Origin: Pseudomonas sp. SJZ074
Lineage (GTDB): Bacteria > Pseudomonadota > Gammaproteobacteria > Pseudomonadales > Pseudomonadaceae
Assembly (NCBI RefSeq): GCF_007828215.1
Contig: NZ_VIUE01000027.1
Location: 1 to 64,000, forward strand
Length of the DNA: 64,000 nt
Reading direction: 5' to 3'
The notes beneath the pieces were generated by a model, which was not told the DNA's origin, ran no database searches, and saw only the letters and a program-made list of their open reading frames with translations. Numbering within the stretch: position 1 is the first letter of the stretch; every line of letters starts with the position of its first letter. The translations under genes were made by a program, and so were the position numbers. Positions 58,904 through 64,000 of this stretch are shown one piece after another.

Positions 58904-60619
58904 GTGAATATGAGCGACAACACTGCTTCCCCGACCGTGCCGACATCTGTCGCTAAACCTGCGCGCCGCTGGCCGGCGCTGCTGATCGGGCTGTGCCTGG
59001 TGGCCGGTGTCGCCGCCGGGTTGGGCTGGTTCATGCACAAGCCCAAAGCACCACCCACGGCGCTGGCGCTGGAAAAGCTCGGCCTGAGTCGTCCCGATGG
59101 GCTGCTTGAAGCCCATTCCCTGAGCCAGTTGCCCAAGGACCTGTTGGCAGTGCCGTTCCTCAAGGCCACGCTCACCGAGGATTTCGTCTTTTATTACCAG
59201 GCCCATGCCGACCGCCTGGGGCTGATCGGCAGCCTGCGCCGAATCATCTATGAGCATGACCTCAAGCTGCAGGACAGCCTGATCGAGGAACTTTTTGACC
59301 AGCCCGCCGATGTGGCGCTGTGGCGCGGTGCGGATGGCCGGCTCAAGGATTTCCTGTTAGTGATGGACCGCGGCGGGCTGGCCAAGGTGCTGGAGCCGCT
59401 GGCAAAAGTCGCCCTGGACGATACGCAGTTGAGCAAGCTCAGCGACCTGAAGGTCGGCGGCGATGACGTCGCGCTCTACCAGCTTAGCTACAACGCCAGC
59501 AAATCCCTGGTGTTCGCCTCCCACGGCGACAAGCTGGTGGTGCTGTCCGATCCGAGCAAGCTCTATGATCCGGCCAACGGGGCGTTCGACGAGCGTGGTG
59601 CCGTTTCCACTACCGCACTGGCGGCGCTGCTCAATGGCGACAAGCTCTTTACCGAAGCCTTCGGCCTGCCGCCCAAGGCACCTGAGGTCAAGCAACGCAT
59701 CTCGGTCAACGCCAGCGTGCTCGCCATGGGCTACCAACGTTTCATTCCGAACTTCGCCGGGTTGCGTTTCGACATGGACGACAAGGGCTGGCACAGCTTC
59801 CTGGCCATGGACGAGCTGGAGAACCAACCGGATTTCGACTTCAAGCCGATCTGGCAAGCCATGCCCATGGGCGCCAGTGCCTGCGTGGCCTTGCCATTGG
59901 CCGCTGAACAGCAGAAACCGCTGCTGGTAAAACTCGGGGCCGAGGAAAAAGCTGCTCAGGCCATGGTTGACCATATGGCCGGCGCGGCGGGCCTGTGCTG
60001 GTATGCCGATTCGCGTTTGTACACGCCGTTGCTGGTGGCCAGCCTGAACGAAGACGACGGCAAGTTCGACGCCGACCTGGGCAACCTGTTCGGGTCGATG
60101 GTCGGCGCCTATGAAAACAACGTGGCCGAGCACGCGTTCCCGGTCGTCGAGAAGCAGGAAGGCTCGATGCATCACTGGCAGCGCCAGGTGAGCTCCAACT
60201 TCGGCCCGTACCTGGCCAAGGACTCGCTGCAACCCGATGCCATCACCGGCAAGGCGTTCATGCGGGTCAGCCTGGCGCGCCACGGTTCGACTCTGCTGTT
60301 CTCCCTCGACGACAAACTGGTGGACAAGGCCCTCGGCACCCTCGACAAGCGCTTCCCGCCGATGGCCGACGTGGTGCCCAAGGACCTGCTGATGCCGTTC
60401 TACTTCGGCCCGGACTCCATGGCGCAACTGATGCAGCGTGAAACCCTGGACAGCTTGCCCCAGGACATGGAACCGGTGTTCTACAACGCCGCGCAGACCT
60501 ACTTGATTCCAAAACTGCGCACCCTCGGTGGCTATGGCAAATACGCCCTGACCCTGCCGGCAGGCAGCGAGCCGGACGGCCACTGGCAGTGGTTGCCGCT
60601 GGAATGGAAAGCACTGTGA
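58904..60619 (+). CDS. DUF2138 (YfaA-like) membrane-anchored periplasmic protein
   Basis: A 571-residue protein with one N-terminal membrane anchor ([21 protein letters not shown], residues about 24-44) and a large soluble domain. Runs such as [20 protein letters not shown] and [20 protein letters not shown]-like segments match the DUF2138 family. The start could be the GTG at 58904 or the ATG at 58910. It overlaps the next gene. Function unknown; the operon points to periplasmic defence or cell-wall work. Confidence 0.85.
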   Translation: MNMSDNTASPTVPTSVAKPARRWPALLIGLCLVAGVAAGLGWFMHKPKAPPTALALEKLGLSRPDGLLEAHSLSQLPKDLLAVPFLKATLTEDFVFYYQAHADRLGLIGSLRRIIYEHDLKLQDSLIEELFDQPADVALWRGADGRLKDFLLVMDRGGLAKVLEPLAKVALDDTQLSKLSDLKVGGDDVALYQLSYNASKSLVFASHGDKLVVLSDPSKLYDPANGAFDERGAVSTTALAALLNGDKLFTEAFGLPPKAPEVKQRISVNASVLAMGYQRFIPNFAGLRFDMDDKGWHSFLAMDELENQPDFDFKPIWQAMPMGASACVALPLAAEQQKPLLVKLGAEEKAAQAMVDHMAGAAGLCWYADSRLYTPLLVASLNEDDGKFDADLGNLFGSMVGAYENNVAEHAFPVVEKQEGSMHHWQRQVSSNFGPYLAKDSLQPDAITGKAFMRVSLARHGSTLLFSLDDKLVDKALGTLDKRFPPMADVVPKDLLMPFYFGPDSMAQLMQRETLDSLPQDMEPVFYNAAQTYLIPKLRTLGGYGKYALTLPAGSEPDGHWQWLPLEWKAL

Positions 60620-61254
60620 CCGGACTGATCCGCACGCTCGGGCTGATGGCACTGTTCCTGGGAGGACAGGCGTTTGCCATGGAAACGCCGTCGCTGGATG
60701 TGCAGCAATCCCAGGTGTTCCGTGCCTGGTTCGTGCGCATCGCCGAGGAGCAGTTGAGCCGGGGCCCGAGCCCGCGCTGGTACCAGCAGGACTGTGCCGG
60801 GCTGGTACGTTTTGCCGCCAACGAAGCGCTGAAGGTCCACAACGAAAAATGGCTGCGCAGCAATGGCCTGTCCAATCGCTACCTGCCGCCGGAGCTTGAG
60901 CTGAGCGACGACCAGCGACGCCTGGCCCAGAAATGGCAGCAGGGTGGCGGCAAGGTCGGGCCTTACGTCAACGCCATCAAGTTGATCCAGTTCAACAGTC
61001 GTCTGGTGGGCCGTGACGTGGCCCAGGCCCGTCCTGGCGACCTGATGTTCTTCGATCAGGGCGATGACCAGCACCTGATGATCTGGATGGGCCGCTACAT
61101 CGCCTATCACACCGGCACCACAACCCCTACCGACAACGGCATGCGCTCCGCAAGCCTGCAACAACTCATGAACTGGAAGGACACCCGATGGATACCCGAC
61201 GCAGCCAACCCCAACTTCATCGGCGTCTATCGACTCAACTTTCTCTCCCAATGA
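60604..61254 (+). CDS. DUF1175 (YfaT-like) exported protein
   Basis: A 216-residue protein with a signal peptide ([18 protein letters not shown]). The segments [18 protein letters not shown] and [22 protein letters not shown] resemble NlpC/P60-type Cys and His sites: a cysteine follows QQD and a histidine sits in DDQHLM. Thus a peptidase-like fold is possible, though I cannot prove it. The ATG at 60604 overlaps the DUF2138 gene; a GTG at 60616 with GGAAA upstream is an alternative start. Confidence 0.83.
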   Translation: MESTVTGLIRTLGLMALFLGGQAFAMETPSLDVQQSQVFRAWFVRIAEEQLSRGPSPRWYQQDCAGLVRFAANEALKVHNEKWLRSNGLSNRYLPPELELSDDQRRLAQKWQQGGGKVGPYVNAIKLIQFNSRLVGRDVAQARPGDLMFFDQGDDQHLMIWMGRYIAYHTGTTTPTDNGMRSASLQQLMNWKDTRWIPDAANPNFIGVYRLNFLSQ

Positions 61255-64000
61255 CCGGTGCCCGCATGCTGCGCTTGTGTTCGAAACTGTCCCTGCTGTT
61301 TGCCTTGTTGCTGGCCTCCTTCGTGCACGCCGAAGACACGGTGGAGCCCAGCGGCTACACGCCAGTGTCCGGTGAAAGCTTCTTCCTGCTGGCCGACAGC
61401 AGTTTCGCCAGCGATGAGCAGGCCATGGTCCGCCTCGAAGCGCCGGGCCGCGACTATCGCCGGTTTCGTATGGAGCCTTACGGTGGCGCCGATATCCGCG
61501 TCTATCGCATTGAAAAGCCCCTGGACTTCCTAAAGCGCCAGAAGAACCTGCACCGTGTCGTCAGCGACGGCCAGTTCAAGGGTGAAGGGCTCTCGAACAC
61601 CCTCGCGTACCTGTGGGACAACTGGTACCGCAAGTCCCGTCGGGTCATGCAGCGGGCGTTCTCCTACGAATCCCGCCGGCAGGTGACCGAGGAAGTACCG
61701 GAGCTGAAGATTGGTGATGCCCTGGTTGCACCGACGCCCTACGAGGCTCCGGCCCAGTTCGCCCTGATCCCGGGCCTGCCGCTGGTCAGCCAGTTCCGTT
61801 ATCCGCTGTGGCAAGCCAAGCCGATCCAGCCGCCGGCGGGCGTCAACCTGGCCGGTTCGTCCAGCGAGTTCGTCAGCGTCGCGCCGGGCAATGTCTACAT
61901 CCCGCTGGGCCAGCTCAAGCCTGGCCTGTACCTGGTGGAAGCACTGGTCGGCAAGTACCGGGCGACCACCATGGTCTTCGTCTCGAACACCGTGGCGGTG
62001 AGCAAGATTTCCGGTGACGAACTGTTGGTCTGGGCTGCCCGCAAGCATGAAGGCAGCTCGGTGCCCAAGGTCAATGTGCTGTGGACCGACGGCCTGGGCG
62101 TGATGAACAGCGGTGCTACCGATGAAAGCGGCCTGCTGCGTCTCAAGCACGTCAGCCCGGAGCGTTCGTTCGTCATTGGCGAGGATGAGGAGGGTGGGGT
62201 ATTCGTTTCCGAGAACTTCTACTACGACAGCGAAATCTACGACACCAAGCTCTACGCCTTCACCGACCGGCCGCTGTATCGCCCGGGGGATTGGGTCTCG
62301 CTGAAAATCGTCGGCCGTGAATTCAAGAACGCCCGCGACTCGGTGCAACCGGCGGCGGCCGACGTCAATGTCAGCGTGCTGGATGCCACGGGCACCGCGC
62401 TGCAGACCCTGGCCCTCAAGCTGGACTCCAAGGCCGGTACCCAAGGCCGTTTCCAATTGCCGGAAAATGCCGTGGCCGGCGGCTATGAACTGCGCTTCAG
62501 CTACAAGGATCAGATCTACAGCAGCGCCTTCCGTGTGGCTGAATACATCAAGCCGCACTTCGAGATTGCCTTGAACCTGGCCAAGCAGGAATACCGCACC
62601 GGCGAGCCGGTCAAGGGCAAGCTCGTGCTGCTGTACCCGGATGGCAAGCCGGTGGTCGATGCCACGGTGAGTCTGAGCTTGCGGGCCCAGCAACTGTCGA
62701 TGGTGGACAACGAGCTGCAATACCTGGGGCAATTCCCGGTTGAACTGACCAGCAGCGAAGTGACCACCGACGACCAGGGCGTCGCGATGCTCGAACTGCC
62801 GGCCGCCGACAAGCCGAGCCGCTACACCCTTACCGTGTTTGCCAGCGACGGCGCGGCGTATCGGGTCAAGACCACCAAGGAAATCCTCATCGACCGCGGC
62901 GCGGCGAATTTCCGCTTGAGCGCTCGCCAGCGTTTCAGTGCGTCCGGTGAAAAGGTTGCGTTCAGCTACGTCAACGAAGGCGGCAGCGAGCAAAGCAAGG
63001 CCGTGACGCCGGCGGGCTACGCCTGGGTGCGCCTGGAAGACCAGAGCACCGGCGAGGGCAAATTGACGGCCAAGGACAAGGGGTTCACCGTGGCCTTTGA
63101 TCGTCCCGGTACCTATAACCTGACCCTCAAGGACGACCACGGCCGGGTCATCGGCGCCGCGGCGCATGCGGTGACCGGCGAAGGCGTCAAGGCCGTGCCG
63201 GGCACCGTCGAGATCGTCCTCGACAAGCAGGAATACAAGGCCGGTGACGAAGCACTGGCACTGATCACCTTCCCGGAGCCAGTCAGCGATGCGCTGCTGT
63301 CCCTGGAGCGGGACAAGGTCGAGGCCACGGCGCTGCTGTCCAAGGGCGGCGACTGGCTGAAAATGGAAAGCCTCAGTCCGACCCAATACCGCGCCCGCAT
63401 TCCGGTGAAAGACAACTTTGCACCAAACATGACGTTCTCGGTCCTGTACACCAAGGGCGGCCAATACAGCTTCCAGAACGCCGGCATCAAGGTGATTACG
63501 CCGCAGATCGACGTCGCGGTCGTCACCGACAAGGCCACTTACCGGCCTGGCGACACGGTGACCGTAGACCTGAGCACCCAGTTCGCCGGCAAGGCAATTG
63601 CGGCGCACCTGACCGTCAGTGTCGTGGACGAGATGATCTACGCCCTGCAACCGGAAGTGGCGCCGACCATCGATCAGTTCTTCTATCACCCGCGCCGCAA
63701 CAACGTGCGCACCAGCGCCAGCCTGTCGTTCATCAGCTACGACGTGGCGCTGCCGGGCAGCCCCGGTGCGCCGGGCAAGGCCAACCGCAGCGAACGCGGG
63801 GTCAAGGTGCTGGAGCGGCCGCGTCGTGAAGACGTGGACACGGCTGCCTGGCAGCCGGAGCTGGTCACCGATGCCAACGGCAAGGCCCGCTTCACCTTCA
63901 AGATGCCGGACTCGCTGACCCGCTGGCGCATCACCGCCAAGGCCATCTCCGACGACGGCCAGGTCGGTCAGAAAAAGCAATTCATCGCCTCGGAAAAGCC
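61251..64000 (+). CDS. Bacterial alpha-2-macroglobulin (YfaS/MagD-like), N-terminal part
   Basis: The gene starts at an ATG overlapping the DUF1175 stop and runs open to the window end, giving 916 codons of a protein normally near 1500. A signal peptide is seen ([21 protein letters not shown]). MG-type beta-sandwich repeats follow, with [20 protein letters not shown] near residue 345 (MG2 motif), and [20 protein letters not shown] near the end. Such proteins trap proteases in the periplasm. The region that would show a thioester motif is not in view. Confidence 0.92.
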   Translation, partial: MTGARMLRLCSKLSLLFALLLASFVHAEDTVEPSGYTPVSGESFFLLADSSFASDEQAMVRLEAPGRDYRRFRMEPYGGADIRVYRIEKPLDFLKRQKNLHRVVSDGQFKGEGLSNTLAYLWDNWYRKSRRVMQRAFSYESRRQVTEEVPELKIGDALVAPTPYEAPAQFALIPGLPLVSQFRYPLWQAKPIQPPAGVNLAGSSSEFVSVAPGNVYIPLGQLKPGLYLVEALVGKYRATTMVFVSNTVAVSKISGDELLVWAARKHEGSSVPKVNVLWTDGLGVMNSGATDESGLLRLKHVSPERSFVIGEDEEGGVFVSENFYYDSEIYDTKLYAFTDRPLYRPGDWVSLKIVGREFKNARDSVQPAAADVNVSVLDATGTALQTLALKLDSKAGTQGRFQLPENAVAGGYELRFSYKDQIYSSAFRVAEYIKPHFEIALNLAKQEYRTGEPVKGKLVLLYPDGKPVVDATVSLSLRAQQLSMVDNELQYLGQFPVELTSSEVTTDDQGVAMLELPAADKPSRYTLTVFASDGAAYRVKTTKEILIDRGAANFRLSARQRFSASGEKVAFSYVNEGGSEQSKAVTPAGYAWVRLEDQSTGEGKLTAKDKGFTVAFDRPGTYNLTLKDDHGRVIGAAAHAVTGEGVKAVPGTVEIVLDKQEYKAGDEALALITFPEPVSDALLSLERDKVEATALLSKGGDWLKMESLSPTQYRARIPVKDNFAPNMTFSVLYTKGGQYSFQNAGIKVITPQIDVAVVTDKATYRPGDTVTVDLSTQFAGKAIAAHLTVSVVDEMIYALQPEVAPTIDQFFYHPRRNNVRTSASLSFISYDVALPGSPGAPGKANRSERGVKVLERPRREDVDTAAWQPELVTDANGKARFTFKMPDSLTRWRITAKAISDDGQVGQKKQFIASEK

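Noticed and set aside
61530-63980. 816-codon minus-strand frame opposite the macroglobulin gene
   Set aside because: The plus-strand macroglobulin frame has clear homology; the opposite one is a GC-skew artefact.

Overview
This window is a stretch of Pseudomonas chromosome, most like the P. fluorescens group. The evidence is the gene content and order of the ribosomal cluster, the katA-ferritin-uvrA-ssb run, a nrdR-rib-nusB-thiL-pgpA-ribA-dxs-ispA-xseB run, GC-rich codon use with long antisense open frames, and many copies of the fluorescent-pseudomonad REP palindrome (core GGGAGCGGGCTTGCTCGC). Nothing looks like a phage, integron, IS element, CRISPR array or plasmid region; no tRNA or rRNA gene was seen.

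Layout. 1-14010: end of tuf, then the S10, spc and alpha ribosomal-protein clusters (rpsJ to rplQ, with secY and rpoA). Three gaps (tuf/rpsJ, rpsN/rpsH, rpmJ/rpsM) each hold a hairpin followed at once by a sigma70-type promoter with 17-bp spacing, so the cluster is probably transcribed as three main units. 14232-16303: katA and a haem-less ferritin (bfrA/ftnA type). 16436-21372: uvrA (minus), then a YajR-like MFS transporter and ssb (plus). 21464-25175: an isochorismatase-type hydrolase divergent from a GlxA-type regulator, then two overlapping genes of unknown job (DUF3182-like and an alpha/beta hydrolase). 25284-29326 (minus): a tightly overlapping DUF72 / YbhP-like / ClsB / YbhN-like operon for envelope lipid work. 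29526-36061: an MscS-type channel facing a large Lhr-type helicase. 36362-38168: two overlapping sugar-nucleotide epimerase/reductase genes. 38307-42467 (minus): an OprG/OmpW porin with an ANR/FNR-like box, and a zinc-type operon (His-rich ZrgA-like protein, ABC ATPase, permease, DUF3299 protein) with a Zur-like box. 42600-45138: small unknown gene, CnoX-like thioredoxin/TPR protein, methyltransferase and YbaY-type lipoprotein. 45266-53216: nrdR, riboflavin genes, nusB, thiL, pgpA, a periplasmic binding protein, ribA and a small membrane protein. 53399-56537 (minus): dxs, ispA, xseB (isoprenoid precursors plus exonuclease VII small subunit). 56681-57829 (minus): a Fic-family AMPylase-type protein with a winged-helix tail, preceded by two tandem 29-bp palindromes. 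58088-64000: a YfaP/DUF2138/DUF1175/alpha-2-macroglobulin operon running off the window end.

Most of the window is conserved housekeeping DNA. The best candidates for something little described are the Fic gene with its duplicated palindromic operator, the DUF3182-hydrolase pair, the Zur-boxed ABC/DUF3299 operon next to oprG, and the repeated hairpin-promoter modules that divide the ribosomal cluster.
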